From contig JAFDWB010000082.1 in the NCBI GenBank assembly GCA_018268675.1, positions 20,949-84,948 on the forward strand: a stretch of 64,000 nt of DNA. The letters are read 5' to 3'. This DNA comes from Actinomycetota bacterium (GTDB lineage: Bacteria > Actinomycetota > Thermoleophilia > Solirubrobacterales > 70-9). A program made the position numbers and the translations under genes. Below are positions 26,958 to 35,404 of the stretch, in pieces (positions within the stretch are counted from its first letter, which is position 1; each line of letters opens with the position of its first letter). The notes under the pieces were generated by a model that was not told the DNA's origin, did no database searches, and worked only from the letters and a program-made list of their open reading frames with translations.

Positions 26958-27839
26958 TCAGTGACGCTTGTCGCGCTGGTCCGTGTCCTCTGGGTGGACG
27001 ACGCGTTCGGCCGCGGCACGCACCTCCTGACCCGCCTCGCGGGTCGCCGCGACCGCCTCGACGGCGACCTTCTCGACGCCGACGCTCGGCTTGCCGCCGA
27101 CGATGTCACGGAAGGCTTCCTTGAAGCGGTCGGTCCGGCGGCCGGGATGGAACCGGCGTTCGGCCTTCGCCTGCTTCTTCGGCCGCCGGTCTCCGTAGCG
27201 CCGCCGCGCCCAGCCGGAATCGGGCTTGCCGATCCGGCAGGCGCCGTAGATCGCCAGCGGCGGGACGAAGATCCCGAGCATGCCGTGCAGCCGCCGACCC
27301 TTCAGGAAGCAGACGGCGACGAAGGAGATCTCCAGCAGCGACGCGGCGATCGCGGGCACGATGCCTTCGCCTTCCCGGTCGAATTCGAATGGGTTGACGC
27401 CGACCACGATCAGGCCGATCAAGGCCGCCGCGATCACGGTGGCGTCGATCGAGCTGCGCCCCTCCTCGGCCCAATACACGTCTTCGAGGTAGAACCAGAG
27501 CGCGAACTCGTCGATCGTCAACCCCGCGCCGACGCCGAAGAGGAAGGCGCAGATCTCGGTGTAGGGGCTGCGGCCGAAGGCGGCGAAGCCGAGCGTCCCC
27601 GCCACCATCATGGTGATGATCCCGAACACCAGGTGGTGGATGTGGACGCCGCCCTCGCTTTCGATGTTGCCCGGCCACCAACTGACTTCGGCGCGGATCA
27701 TCCGCGTGCTCATGCGGATGAAGACGAAGGAGCCGACGAAGCCGACCAGCACCAGGAAGACCCCCTGGCGATGGTGGGCGACCAGGTTGTGCTCCCAGAA
27801 GTCGGTGACGAAGCTGCCGAGGGGGAGCGCGCCGGTCAT
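26958..27839 (-). CDS. polytopic membrane protein with basic C-terminal tail
   Basis: This 293-residue protein has about seven transmembrane helices in the first 215 residues, with conserved-looking polar residues in the membrane region (GGVHIHHLVFG, LTIDEFALWFYLED). A cytoplasmic Arg/Lys-rich tail follows (RRRYGDRRPKKQAKAERR). The HIHH and DEF...LED residues could bind metal. ATG 27839 overlaps the stop of the upstream membrane gene (ATGA). Function is unknown. Confidence 0.75.
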   Translation of the reverse strand: MTGALPLGSFVTDFWEHNLVAHHRQGVFLVLVGFVGSFVFIRMSTRMIRAEVSWWPGNIESEGGVHIHHLVFGIITMMVAGTLGFAAFGRSPYTEICAFLFGVGAGLTIDEFALWFYLEDVYWAEEGRSSIDATVIAAALIGLIVVGVNPFEFDREGEGIVPAIAASLLEISFVAVCFLKGRRLHGMLGIFVPPLAIYGACRIGKPDSGWARRRYGDRRPKKQAKAERRFHPGRRTDRFKEAFRDIVGGKPSVGVEKVAVEAVAATREAGQEVRAAAERVVHPEDTDQRDKRH

Positions 27840-28591
27840 GCCGGGGCCGCCGCCGGCCGCCGCTTCAGCTCCGGCGCGACGCCGTCTCGGTGGCGGATCA
27901 GGTCGAGCGTGAGGAGCACGATCGCCACCGCGGCGACCGGCGCGGTGACGATGTTCCCGACCGTCTCGCCGACCCAGGCGGCGAGCAGGCCGTGGCCGAG
28001 CAGGTGATGCGCGGCGCCGACCGCGGCGTCGTTGATCGCGGTGCCGATGACCTCGACCGGGGCCAGCACCCCGGCGACCATCCAGAAGTTTCCGCGGACG
28101 AGCCGGAAGCTGCGCGCGAACCCGTCCCAGACCCCGCGCTTCTCCAACTCCACGACCGGCCCGGCCAAGGACAGATAGACGAACAGCAGGAGCCCGGGCA
28201 CGATCAGGGCGACGAGGCCGACCACCACGATCGCCACATAGATGATGTCGACCGCGATCAGGGTCCCGTAGGAGATGTGGCGGGCGAGGTCGAGGAAGCT
28301 CGGCTGCTCCTCGTCCTCGGGGTGGGTGAGCGAGGCCGCGATCGCGCCGCTGAAGAACACCTCGCCGAAGAGGCTCGAGGCCGTGACCGCGACCATCGCG
28401 CCGATCAGCGCCGCCGCCTTGAACCCTTCGGTCACGTTGAGCGAGCTCGTGTCGACCCCGTGGAGGAGGGCGTCGATCAGCCCGAGCGGGATGAAGACGA
28501 TCGTCGCCAAGGCGAGCAGGGTCGGCGCCCAGGCCCGATAGGTGCGGCCGAGGCTCGCGTAGACGCCGAGCAGCCGCCGCGTCCGGCTCAT
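27836..28591 (-). CDS. integral membrane protein of unknown function
   Basis: This 251-residue protein has about six hydrophobic segments (LLALATIVFIPLGLIDALL; AALIGAMVAVTASSLFG; VDIIYVAIVVVGLVALIVPGLLLFVYL; and others). The RSFRLVRGNFWMV segment recalls YciC/DUF-type polytopic proteins with repeated helices. ATG 28591 starts the plausible SRTRRLLGVYASLG cytoplasmic lead. Start and stop overlap its neighbours by 4 nt, so it is the middle gene of a three-gene minus-strand operon. Confidence 0.75.
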   Translation of the reverse strand: MSRTRRLLGVYASLGRTYRAWAPTLLALATIVFIPLGLIDALLHGVDTSSLNVTEGFKAAALIGAMVAVTASSLFGEVFFSGAIAASLTHPEDEEQPSFLDLARHISYGTLIAVDIIYVAIVVVGLVALIVPGLLLFVYLSLAGPVVELEKRGVWDGFARSFRLVRGNFWMVAGVLAPVEVIGTAINDAAVGAAHHLLGHGLLAAWVGETVGNIVTAPVAAVAIVLLTLDLIRHRDGVAPELKRRPAAAPA

Positions 28592-28929
28592 CGCCCGCGC
28601 GTCCGCCTGCGCCGACCCGCCGGGACGCGCCCGCGCCGCTCGAGCTGTGCCTGGCTCGAATCCGAGGCGGGCACCTTGCGCAGACTGCCGAGCTCGGGGA
28701 CGAGGATCTCTTCCGCGCACTGCCGGTGCCAGTGGTGGTGGTCGGTGCCACCGAGCCGGTGGACGTACTGGACGATCGTGTGCTCGGCGCCGACCTCGAT
28801 CTCACCGTGGCAACCGGGGCAGCGGTAGAGCTTGCGCGCGATGCCGCGGATCAGCCACGCCTCGTCGCCCTCTTCGGTGATCCCCTGGAGGCTCCACCGC
28901 ACGCTCGGCAGCCCGTCGAACCGACCCAT
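28588..28929 (-). CDS. small zinc-binding-type conserved protein
   Basis: This 113-residue protein has CPGCHGEIEVGAEHTIV and DHHHWHRQCAEE, a Cys/His arrangement that should bind zinc and is found in a widespread actinobacterial family of unknown role. The C terminus is Arg-rich ([16 protein letters not shown]). ATG 28929 has a strong GGAGGTG ribosome binding site. It is the first gene of the membrane-protein operon and divergent from the RpiR-type regulator. Confidence 0.8.
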   Translation of the reverse strand: MGRFDGLPSVRWSLQGITEEGDEAWLIRGIARKLYRCPGCHGEIEVGAEHTIVQYVHRLGGTDHHHWHRQCAEEILVPELGSLRKVPASDSSQAQLERRGRVPAGRRRRTRGR

Positions 28930-28952
28930 CAGAGAAGCACCTCCATAGTGAC

Positions 28953-28963
28953 TTGGAATCCAA
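28953..28963. promoter_or_regulatory. palindrome in the divergent promoter region
   Basis: TTGGAATCCAA is a perfect 11-bp odd palindrome in the 73-nt region between the zinc-protein gene and the RpiR-type regulator gene. It could be the autoregulatory operator of that regulator; RpiR operators often carry inverted TTG...CAA half-sites. Confidence 0.35.
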
Positions 28964-29002
28964 CCAGAAGGGAAAGCGACGGGCTCGGCGAAATCCTGGC
29001 CC

Positions 29003-29851
29003 GTGACCAAGACCGCGACGAAATCACCTCAACTCAAAAGCCTTTCCGACTACATCCAGGAGCGTTTCGACGAGTTTTCGCGTTCCCAGAAGGATGTGGC
29101 CCGCTACATCGTCGACCACCTCGACGAGGCGGCCTTTCTCACCGCGGAGGAGCTCGCCCGCCGCGCCAGCACCTCTTCCTCGACCGTCGTCCGCTTCTCC
29201 CAGGCCCTCGGCTTCGAGGGCTACCCGGAGCTGCAGCAGGCGGCGATCGAGGAGTATCGGACGACGATCGCCGCGGTCGGCTCGGCCACCGGCCCGCTCT
29301 TCTCCTTCGATCACTCCGAGTTGGAGGGGTCACTCGGCGCCGACCACGCGAATCTCGAGGAAACCGCGCGCAAGCTGACCACGCAGCAGGTCAACGACTC
29401 GGTCGCCGCGCTCGCCACCGCGCAGCGGATCGTGATCGTCGGGGTCGACCAGATGGCCTTCTTCGCCAGCTACCTGCGCCACACGCTGAGCCTGCTCGAC
29501 ATCCGCGCCGAGATCGTCGCGTCGACCGGCGGCGAGAGCCTCCAGCGGCTCGGCCGCATCGACGAGAACACGCTCGTGATAACCCTTTCGGCGGGTCGCG
29601 CGCACCCGCTGCTGCTGCGGGCGATGAAACTGGCCCTGCACCGCGGCGCGCGCACGCTGGCGATCTCCGACGCGACCATGTCGGAGGTCGGCGAGCATGC
29701 CGAGATGACGCTCTACTTCTCGTCCAACAGCCCCTCCTTCACCCGTTCCAACACGGCGCTGATGGCACTGGTGCAGGCACTCGCGTACGGGTTGTACGCG
29801 CGGGACGAAGACCTCCACCGCGACCGCATCAAGGCGTACAAACTGAAGTGA
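29003..29851 (+). CDS. MurR/RpiR-family transcriptional regulator
   Basis: This 282-residue regulator has an N-terminal RpiR helix-turn-helix domain (FSRSQKDVARYIVDHLDEAAFLTAEELARRASTSSSTVVRFSQALGF, about 24-72) and a C-terminal SIS sugar-phosphate-binding domain (RIVIVGVDQMAFFASYLRHTL ... VITLSAGRAHPLLLRAM). It probably responds to a phosphosugar. Starts with GTG. It reads away from the zinc/membrane-protein operon and toward pdxS, 41 nt downstream. The regulated genes are not evident. Confidence 0.92.
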   Translation: MTKTATKSPQLKSLSDYIQERFDEFSRSQKDVARYIVDHLDEAAFLTAEELARRASTSSSTVVRFSQALGFEGYPELQQAAIEEYRTTIAAVGSATGPLFSFDHSELEGSLGADHANLEETARKLTTQQVNDSVAALATAQRIVIVGVDQMAFFASYLRHTLSLLDIRAEIVASTGGESLQRLGRIDENTLVITLSAGRAHPLLLRAMKLALHRGARTLAISDATMSEVGEHAEMTLYFSSNSPSFTRSNTALMALVQALAYGLYARDEDLHRDRIKAYKLK

Positions 29852-29880
29852 GCTGGGGGCAGGGTGAGGCCCTCGCTCCC

Positions 29881-29892
29881 TAATATGGGCGT
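29881..29892 (+). promoter_or_regulatory. leaderless -10 box of pdxS
   Basis: TAATAT (29881-29886) is followed by 6 nt and the pdxS ATG, so the transcript should start at the A of ATG. No ribosome binding site is present. Confidence 0.6.
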
Positions 29893-30780
29893 ATGCCCGA
29901 CCGCGCGACGTTCCGACTGAAGACCGGCCTTGCCGAGATGTTGAAAGGCGGGGTGATCATGGATGTGGTCACCCCCGAGGAGGCGAAGATCGCCGAGGAA
30001 GCCGGGGCCGTCGCCGTGATGGCGCTGGAGCGCGTCCCCGCCGACATCCGCCGCGACGGCGGCGTGGCCCGGATGTCGGACCCGGCGATGATCAAAGGCA
30101 TCCAGGAGGCGGTGACCATCCCGGTGATGGCGAAGGCCCGGATCGGTCACTTCGCCGAGGCTCAGGTCCTGCAGGCGCTGGAGGTCGACTACATCGACGA
30201 GTCCGAGGTGCTGACCCCCGCCGACGAGGTCAACCACATCGACAAGCTCGCCTTCGACGTGCCGTTCGTCTGCGGCGCGACCAACCTCGGCGAGGCGCTG
30301 CGCCGGATCGGCGAGGGCGCGGCGATGATCCGCTCCAAGGGCGAGGCCGGGACCGGCAACGTGGTCGAGGCGGTGCGCCACATGCGCGAGATCACCTCCG
30401 GCATCCGGCGGCTCTCCCAGCTGCGGCCGGAGGAGCTCGCCGCGGCCGCGAAAGAGCTGCCGGCGCCGCTGGAAGTGGTCCAGGAGGTCGCCGCGGCCGG
30501 ACGCCTGCCGGTGCCGCTCTTCTGCGCGGGTGGGATCGCGACGCCCGCCGACGCGGCGCTGATGATGCAGCTCGGCGCCGAAGGCAACTTCGTCGGCTCG
30601 GGGATCTTCAAGTCGAGCGACCCGGCGCGGCGCGCACGGGCGATCGTCGAGGCGACCACCCATTACGAGGACCCGGAGCGGGTCGCCGCGGCCTCGATCG
30701 GCCTGGGCGAGGCGATGAGCGGCCTCGAGATCGCGCCGCTCGCCGAGCAGGGCGCGCTGCTCCAGCACCGCGGGGGCTGA
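29893..30780 (+). CDS. pdxS: pyridoxal 5'-phosphate synthase subunit PdxS
   Basis: PdxS builds PLP from ribose 5-phosphate, glyceraldehyde 3-phosphate and ammonia delivered by PdxT. The 295-residue TIM barrel shows [33 protein letters not shown], the Lys in MAKARIGH, the second catalytic Lys in [11 protein letters not shown] and the phosphate loop [22 protein letters not shown]. It is normal length. It is preceded by TAATAT 6 nt upstream of ATG and followed directly by pdxT. Confidence 0.98.
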   Translation: MPDRATFRLKTGLAEMLKGGVIMDVVTPEEAKIAEEAGAVAVMALERVPADIRRDGGVARMSDPAMIKGIQEAVTIPVMAKARIGHFAEAQVLQALEVDYIDESEVLTPADEVNHIDKLAFDVPFVCGATNLGEALRRIGEGAAMIRSKGEAGTGNVVEAVRHMREITSGIRRLSQLRPEELAAAAKELPAPLEVVQEVAAAGRLPVPLFCAGGIATPADAALMMQLGAEGNFVGSGIFKSSDPARRARAIVEATTHYEDPERVAAASIGLGEAMSGLEIAPLAEQGALLQHRGG

Positions 30781-30781
30781 C

Positions 30782-31378
30782 CTGAAGGTCGGTGTCCTAG
30801 CCCTCCAGGGCGACTTCGAGGCGCACGCGGAGACGTTGCGCCGGCTCGGCGCGGACGCGGTCGAGGTGCGCACGCCGGAGCGGCTCGCCGGACTCGACGG
30901 GCTGGTGATCCCGGGAGGCGAGTCGACGACGATGACCCGCCTGATCGACTCGGCGGGCCTGGAACCCGCGCTGCGCGCGCACCACGAGGCGGGGCGGCCG
31001 ATCCTCGGCACCTGCGCCGGGCTGATCGTCTGCGACGCCGAGCACCTGGGCTTCATCGACGCGACCGCGCGCCGCAACGCGTTCGGCCGCCAGCTGCAGA
31101 GCTTCGAGGCCGACCTCGAGGTGATCGGGGCAGGGGAGGAGCCGCTGCGCGCCGTGTTCATCCGAGCGCCGTGGGTCGAGCGGACCGGGGAGGGGGTGGA
31201 GGTCCTCGCGACCTGGGATGGGCACCCGGTGGCGATCCGCGAGGGCAGCGTGCTCGCCTCCGCCTTCCATCCCGAGCTGACCGACGATCCACGCTTCCAC
31301 GCGATATTCATGGCGATGATCACGAAAGCCGCGGAACAGAGCCGAGCGAACCGAGAGAAAGAGGGGGCACCACGATGA
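30782..31378 (+). CDS. pdxT: pyridoxal 5'-phosphate synthase glutaminase PdxT, CTG start
   Basis: PdxT supplies ammonia to PdxS. The catalytic triad is in place: Cys in LGTCAGLIV, His and Glu in SAFHPELTDD; PGGESTT forms the oxyanion region. The family N-terminus xVGVLALQGDFEAH is encoded from 30785 onward, but the only suitable codon before it is CTG at 30782, one base after the pdxS stop; no ATG, GTG or TTG lies in frame upstream. The first standard start, TTG 30836, would delete the first beta strand. CTG initiation is therefore inferred. The stop overlaps the aminopeptidase ATG. Confidence 0.9.
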   Translation: MKVGVLALQGDFEAHAETLRRLGADAVEVRTPERLAGLDGLVIPGGESTTMTRLIDSAGLEPALRAHHEAGRPILGTCAGLIVCDAEHLGFIDATARRNAFGRQLQSFEADLEVIGAGEEPLRAVFIRAPWVERTGEGVEVLATWDGHPVAIREGSVLASAFHPELTDDPRFHAIFMAMITKAAEQSRANREKEGAPR

Positions 31379-32481
31379 GCGGCGACCCGAAGGTGCAGAA
31401 CCTGGCGAAGATCCTGGTCGGCTACTCGACCAAGGTGAAGGAGGGCGAGGTCGTCTCGATCGACGGCGAGAGCGCCGCCGCGCCGCTGCTGCTCGCGGTC
31501 TACGAGGAGGTCCTGAAGGCGGGCGGCAACCCGGTGCTGAACGTCGCCCTCGACGGCCAGATCGCCGCCTACTTCAAGCACGCCAGCGACAAGCAGCTGG
31601 AATGGATCTCGCCGTTCGCCGAGTGGATGGTCGACAACGCCGACGTGCGGATCGCGATCGGCGCGACGACCAACACGCGCGAGCTCTCGGCGGTGCCGCC
31701 GGAGCGCCAGACCCTGCGCCAGTCGGTCACCGGGGACCTGATGCAGCGGGCGATGAAGCGGAGCGCCGAGGGCGACTTCCGCTGGGTGTACACGATCTTC
31801 CCGACCAGCGCCTACGCCTCCGAGGCGGAGATGAGCCTTGCCGACTACGAAGACTTCTACTACGCGGCGTGCCTGGCCGACGACGGCGACCCGCTGTCGA
31901 CCTGGAAGCGCGCCTCGGAGGAGACCGAACGCCTCGCCGCCTGGATCGAGGGGCACGAGGAGGTGCGGATCACCGCCCCCGGCACCGACATCAAACTCGG
32001 CATCGCCGGGCGGCACTTCATCCCCTGCGTCGGCGACCACAACATGCCCGACGGCGAGTTCTTCACCGGCCCGATCGAGGACGCCACCGAAGGCGAGGTG
32101 AGCTTCCACCTGCCGGCGGTGATCGGCGGCCGCGAGGTCTCCCGCGTCCGCCTCAGATTCGAGGCGGGCAAGGTGGTCGACGCGAGCGCCGAACGTGGCG
32201 AGGAGTTCCTGGTCGCCCAGCTCGACACCGACGCCGGCGCCCGCACCCTCGGGGAGCTCGGCATCGGCACCAACTACGGGATCGATCGCGGCACCCGCGA
32301 GGTCCTCCTCGACGAGAAGATCGGCGGCACGATCCACATGGCCTTCGGCCAGGCCTACCCCGAGTCCGGCGGCACCAACGAGTCCGCCGTCCACACCGAT
32401 CTCGTCTGCGACCTCCGCCTCGGGGGCAAGCTGGAAGTCGACGGCGTCGTCATGCAGGAAGACGGCCGCTTCATCGTCTGA
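31375..32481 (+). CDS. M29-family aminopeptidase
   Basis: This 368-residue metallopeptidase resembles aminopeptidase T/PepS of family M29, a dimeric cobalt/zinc enzyme removing N-terminal residues. Typical features are the N-terminal KILVGYSTKVKEGEVVSI, the central GTDIKLGIAGR, and the metal ligands in the C-terminal third (GELGIGTNYGID, GGTIHMAFGQAYPESGG, HTDLVCD). ATG overlaps the pdxT stop and follows an AGAGGGGG ribosome binding site. Its stop codon is inside the left arm of the structured element at 32478-32599. Confidence 0.93.
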   Translation: MSGDPKVQNLAKILVGYSTKVKEGEVVSIDGESAAAPLLLAVYEEVLKAGGNPVLNVALDGQIAAYFKHASDKQLEWISPFAEWMVDNADVRIAIGATTNTRELSAVPPERQTLRQSVTGDLMQRAMKRSAEGDFRWVYTIFPTSAYASEAEMSLADYEDFYYAACLADDGDPLSTWKRASEETERLAAWIEGHEEVRITAPGTDIKLGIAGRHFIPCVGDHNMPDGEFFTGPIEDATEGEVSFHLPAVIGGREVSRVRLRFEAGKVVDASAERGEEFLVAQLDTDAGARTLGELGIGTNYGIDRGTREVLLDEKIGGTIHMAFGQAYPESGGTNESAVHTDLVCDLRLGGKLEVDGVVMQEDGRFIV

Positions 32482-32599
32482 CGCCCCTGGACCGGCGCGC
32501 TTCGGCGTCCTCGGGGCGCTCGGCTGCGGGTCACGCACTGAGGTGCGCTCCCTTGCCTCGCTACCTGCGTCCTTGAATCGCTTGGTCCAGGCGCGTCAG
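32478..32599. repeat. structured intergenic element with covarying stem, copy 2
   Basis: CTGACGCCCCTGGACC (32478-32493) pairs with 32584-32599 over 16 bp with one C-C mismatch. The interior is exactly 90 nt as in copy 1, and the block at 32528-32552 differs from copy 1 at only two of 25 positions, both in the loop of the CGCAC-TGAG-GTGCG hairpin. The left arm holds the stop codon of the M29 gene and the right arm holds the stop codon of the convergent small gene, so here it spans two gene ends. Confidence 0.8.
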
Positions 32600-32868
32600 A
32601 GGTGGGCCGCGAGGACGCCGATCACGGCGAGCACCGTGGCGGCCCACATCGCGAAGACCACTCCGATGAGCGTGCGGAAATCGGCGCGGGCGTCGCTGCG
32701 GGCTCCGACGATCTCGCCGCGGAGCGCCCGTTCGCTCGACAGGATCTGCGCTCGCATCGCCTGCGCTTCCGTCCGCATGGCGGCGAATCCGTCGTCGACT
32801 TTCTTCTCCAGCTTGTCCACTTTCGCCTCGATTGCCGCGATGTGTTGTCCGTCGGACAGCGCCTGCAT
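32596..32868 (-). CDS. small coiled-coil protein with C-terminal membrane anchor
   Basis: This protein of about 90 residues has a Lys/Glu/Asp heptad-rich coiled coil (IEAKVDKLEKKVDDGFAAM) followed by a longer charged helix and one C-terminal transmembrane segment (LIGVVFAMWAATVLAVIGVLAAHL). Start ATG 32868 is preferred; an in-frame TTG at 32928 would add 20 residues with cysteines from an AT-richer stretch. The architecture resembles small tail-anchored DUF-type proteins. Function is unknown. Confidence 0.6.
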   Translation of the reverse strand: MQALSDGQHIAAIEAKVDKLEKKVDDGFAAMRTEAQAMRAQILSSERALRGEIVGARSDARADFRTLIGVVFAMWAATVLAVIGVLAAHL

Positions 32869-32973
32869 GGCGGGATCGAAGCACCCCGCTCGACCCTCTT
32901 CAAGGCATGTCGCAAAGAATTTGCACAATCGATTCCGAGCTGGCGCGAAGCGCCGGCAAGTGGGCGCAAAGGG

Positions 32974-33393
32974 CTACTGATTCGGGAGGGGTGAGCCCGC
33001 CAGGAGGAAGAACCAAAGCAGCAGGGCGAGGGCGGCGAGGAGAACAGAGCTCATCATCACCGCCTCGACCACGGTGACCGAGTCGCGCACCGGCGCGGTG
33101 TCGCGGAGGCTCTTCAGCCAGCCGGGGCGGTTGTGGACCAGGCGGTTTGAGCCGGTGACGCGGACGTAGAGGCCGTTGAGGCGGCCGATCAGCCAGGCGT
33201 CGATGAGCACGGTGACGATGATCCCGACGATCACGATCATGTATGGGCCCATGCTCGGGAACTGGCTGTGGGAGAGCTTCGAGGCGATGTAGACCCAACC
33301 CAGCGGGATCAGCGTCCAGAGCGCGAAGGCGGCGAGGAGCATGGCGAAGAAGACCGCCGTCGCGGCCACGTTCCGCCCCCAAGTCCTCGCCAT
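32974..33393 (-). CDS. membrane protein of unknown function
   Basis: This 139-residue protein has three hydrophobic segments (NVAATAVFFAMLLAAFALWTLIPLGWVYIA, about 8-37; YMIVIVGIIVTVLIDAWLIG, about 51-70; AVMMSSVLLAALALLLWFFLLAG at the end) linked by a basic loop (NRPGWLKSLRDT). ATG 33393 has GGAAG upstream. It is divergent from yebC, 40 nt apart. I do not recognise the family. Confidence 0.7.
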   Translation of the reverse strand: MARTWGRNVAATAVFFAMLLAAFALWTLIPLGWVYIASKLSHSQFPSMGPYMIVIVGIIVTVLIDAWLIGRLNGLYVRVTGSNRLVHNRPGWLKSLRDTAPVRDSVTVVEAVMMSSVLLAALALLLWFFLLAGSPLPNQ

Positions 33394-33433
33394 GGCTTCC
33401 AAGCCTTTCCCCCTCTCATAGAATGACACCTGT

Positions 33434-34183
33434 ATGTCAGGACATTCCAAGTGGTCATCGATCAAACACAAGAAGGGCGCGGCCGACGCGAAACGCGGCA
33501 AGCTCTTCTCCAAGCTCGCCCGCGCGATCACGGTCGCCGCGCGTGACGGCGGCGGCGACACCGACGGCAACCCGGCCCTCGCCACCGCCGTGCAGAAGGC
33601 GCGCGAAGCGTCGATGCCCAAAGACAAAATCCAGAAAGCGATCGACACCGGCACCGGGGCCGGGGCCGACGGCGCCAACATCGAACGCGTCGTCTACGAG
33701 GGCTACGGCCCGGCGGGGGTCGCCGTCCTGGTCGATGCGCTGACCGACAACCGCAACCGCGCCAGCGCCGAGATCCGCCACGCGTTCTCGACCCACGGCG
33801 GCAGCCTCGGCGAGCCCGGCTCGGTGGCGTGGAACTTCGAGAAAAAGGGCGTCGTGGTGGTCGACGGCGACCGCTACAGCGAGGACGACCTGATGCCCGC
33901 GATCGACGCGGGCGCCGAAGACGTCCAGGACGAAGGCGACAAACTGCGCGTCCTCAGCGAGCCCACCGACCTCACGGCGGTCAAGGCCGCTCTCGAAGAG
34001 GCCGGGATCGAGATCGAGTCCGCGGCCCTGGCGACCGAACCGAAAAGCACGGTCGAGCTGAAGGGCCACGACGCCCAACGGATGATCGACCTGCTCGAGA
34101 CCCTCGACGACCAAGACGACGTCGACCAGGTCTACGCGAACTTCGACATCCCCGAGGCGGTCCTCGAGCAGCTCGCGGCGTAG
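33434..34183 (+). CDS. yebC: YebC/PmpR-family protein (TACO1-like)
   Basis: This 249-residue protein belongs to the YebC family, originally called regulators and now linked to ribosome stalling relief at proline stretches. The diagnostic N-terminus SGHSKWSSIKHKKGAADAKRGKLFSKLARAI is present, as are the middle GYGPAGVAVLVDALTDNRNR and the acidic C-terminal domain. ATG lies 9 nt after TAGAAT (33419-33424). Position next to ruvC is conserved in many bacteria. Confidence 0.97.
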   Translation: MSGHSKWSSIKHKKGAADAKRGKLFSKLARAITVAARDGGGDTDGNPALATAVQKAREASMPKDKIQKAIDTGTGAGADGANIERVVYEGYGPAGVAVLVDALTDNRNRASAEIRHAFSTHGGSLGEPGSVAWNFEKKGVVVVDGDRYSEDDLMPAIDAGAEDVQDEGDKLRVLSEPTDLTAVKAALEEAGIEIESAALATEPKSTVELKGHDAQRMIDLLETLDDQDDVDQVYANFDIPEAVLEQLAA

Positions 34184-34271
34184 GCCGGCTGCCGCCTCGG
34201 CGGCGCGGCCGTCCCACTCCCGGAGCCACTTCGCGGCAGGCATCCGACTCCGCGCCCAGAATCAGTGCCTT

Positions 34272-34820
34272 ATGCAGGTGGTGATGGGAATCGACCCGGG
34301 CGCGGCGAATCTCGGCTTCGGCATCGTCCGGGTCGAGGGGAATCGGATGGTCGCGCTCGACGGGGGAGTGGTGGAGACCGGGCCGGAGATGCCGATGGAG
34401 CGGCGGCTGCAGCGGATCCACGAGGCGCTCGGGGAGCTGATGGCCTGGCACGAGCCCGGCGCGCTGGCGATCGAGCAGGTGTACTTCGGCCGCAACGTCG
34501 TCTCGGCGATGGCCGTCGGCCAGGCGAGCGGGGTGGCGATGCTGGCGGCGGCGCAACGCGGGATCGCCTGCTTCGCCTACACGCCGCAGGCGATCAAGAT
34601 GGCGGTCTGCGGCTCCGGCGCCGCGGGCAAGTCCCAGGTCCAGCGGATGGTCGGCACGCTGCTCGGGCTGGCCGAGCCGCCGCGCCCCGACCACGCCGCC
34701 GACGCGCTCGCCGTCGCGATCTGCCACGGCGGCGGCGAAGGGCGCCGCCAGGCCGTGGCGCTCTCCGGCGCCCCCACCCCCGCCGGCAAGCCCCGCTTCG
34801 CCCCCAGGGTGGCCGGATGA
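34272..34820 (+). CDS. ruvC: Holliday junction endonuclease RuvC
   Basis: RuvC cuts Holliday junctions symmetrically. The 182-residue RNase H-fold protein has the acidic active site: Asp8 in [13 protein letters not shown], Glu in [11 protein letters not shown], and the final Asp residues in [18 protein letters not shown] 34272 is 9 nt after CAGAAT. Its stop overlaps the ruvA start (ATGA). Part of ruvC-ruvA-ruvB, all with 4-nt overlaps. Confidence 0.97.
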   Translation: MQVVMGIDPGAANLGFGIVRVEGNRMVALDGGVVETGPEMPMERRLQRIHEALGELMAWHEPGALAIEQVYFGRNVVSAMAVGQASGVAMLAAAQRGIACFAYTPQAIKMAVCGSGAAGKSQVQRMVGTLLGLAEPPRPDHAADALAVAICHGGGEGRRQAVALSGAPTPAGKPRFAPRVAG

Positions 34821-35404
34821 TCGCCGCCGTCCGCGGCGAGGTCCTCGTCCGCCGCCCCGATCACGTGGTGATCGACGCCCACGGCGTCGGCTACAAGCTC
34901 ACGGTCTCGACCGAGACCCTGAAGGCGGTCCCGGCCGCCGGCTCGGAGACCTTCCTGCACGCCGAGCTGATCGCCCGCGAGGACTCGCTCGCCCTCTACG
35001 GCTTCGCCACCGAAGACGAGCGGGAGCTCTTCCGGATGCTGATCTCGGTCAGCGGCGTCGGCCCCAAAGTCGGCATCGCGGCGCTCTCCGGCGGCAGCTC
35101 ACGCGAGCTCCTGCGGGCGATCGCCGCAGGGGACACCAAACGCTTCCAGGCGGTGCCCGGGATCGGCAAGCGGACCGCCGAGCGGATCGTGGTCGAGCTG
35201 CGCGACAAGGTCGCGGGCGCGCTCGAGGTCGAGTCGGCGATCGTCGCCGCCGAGGAAGGCGACGCCCGCGCCCTCGCCCGCGACGGCCTCGTCAACCTCG
35301 GCTACCAGCCGCTCGAGGCCGAGCAGCTGCTCGAGGGCCTCGAGGGCGACGACGCCGAGGCGCTGCTCGCCGGGGCGCTGCGCAAGGCCGGCGCGAACCG
35401 ATGA
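34817..35404 (+). CDS. ruvA: Holliday junction binding protein RuvA
   Basis: RuvA binds the four-way junction and recruits the RuvB motor. The 195-residue protein has an N-terminal OB fold ([28 protein letters not shown]), two helix-hairpin-helix motifs ([17 protein letters not shown] and [20 protein letters not shown]), and a C-terminal RuvB-contact domain ([24 protein letters not shown]). The ATG overlaps the ruvC stop and the TGA overlaps the ruvB ATG. Confidence 0.97.
   Translation: MIAAVRGEVLVRRPDHVVIDAHGVGYKLTVSTETLKAVPAAGSETFLHAELIAREDSLALYGFATEDERELFRMLISVSGVGPKVGIAALSGGSSRELLRAIAAGDTKRFQAVPGIGKRTAERIVVELRDKVAGALEVESAIVAAEEGDARALARDGLVNLGYQPLEAEQLLEGLEGDDAEALLAGALRKAGANR

Noticed and set aside
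30836..31378. pdxT starting at TTG 30836
   Set aside because: This removes the conserved GVLALQG strand that every PdxT needs; the frame clearly extends upstream to 30782.
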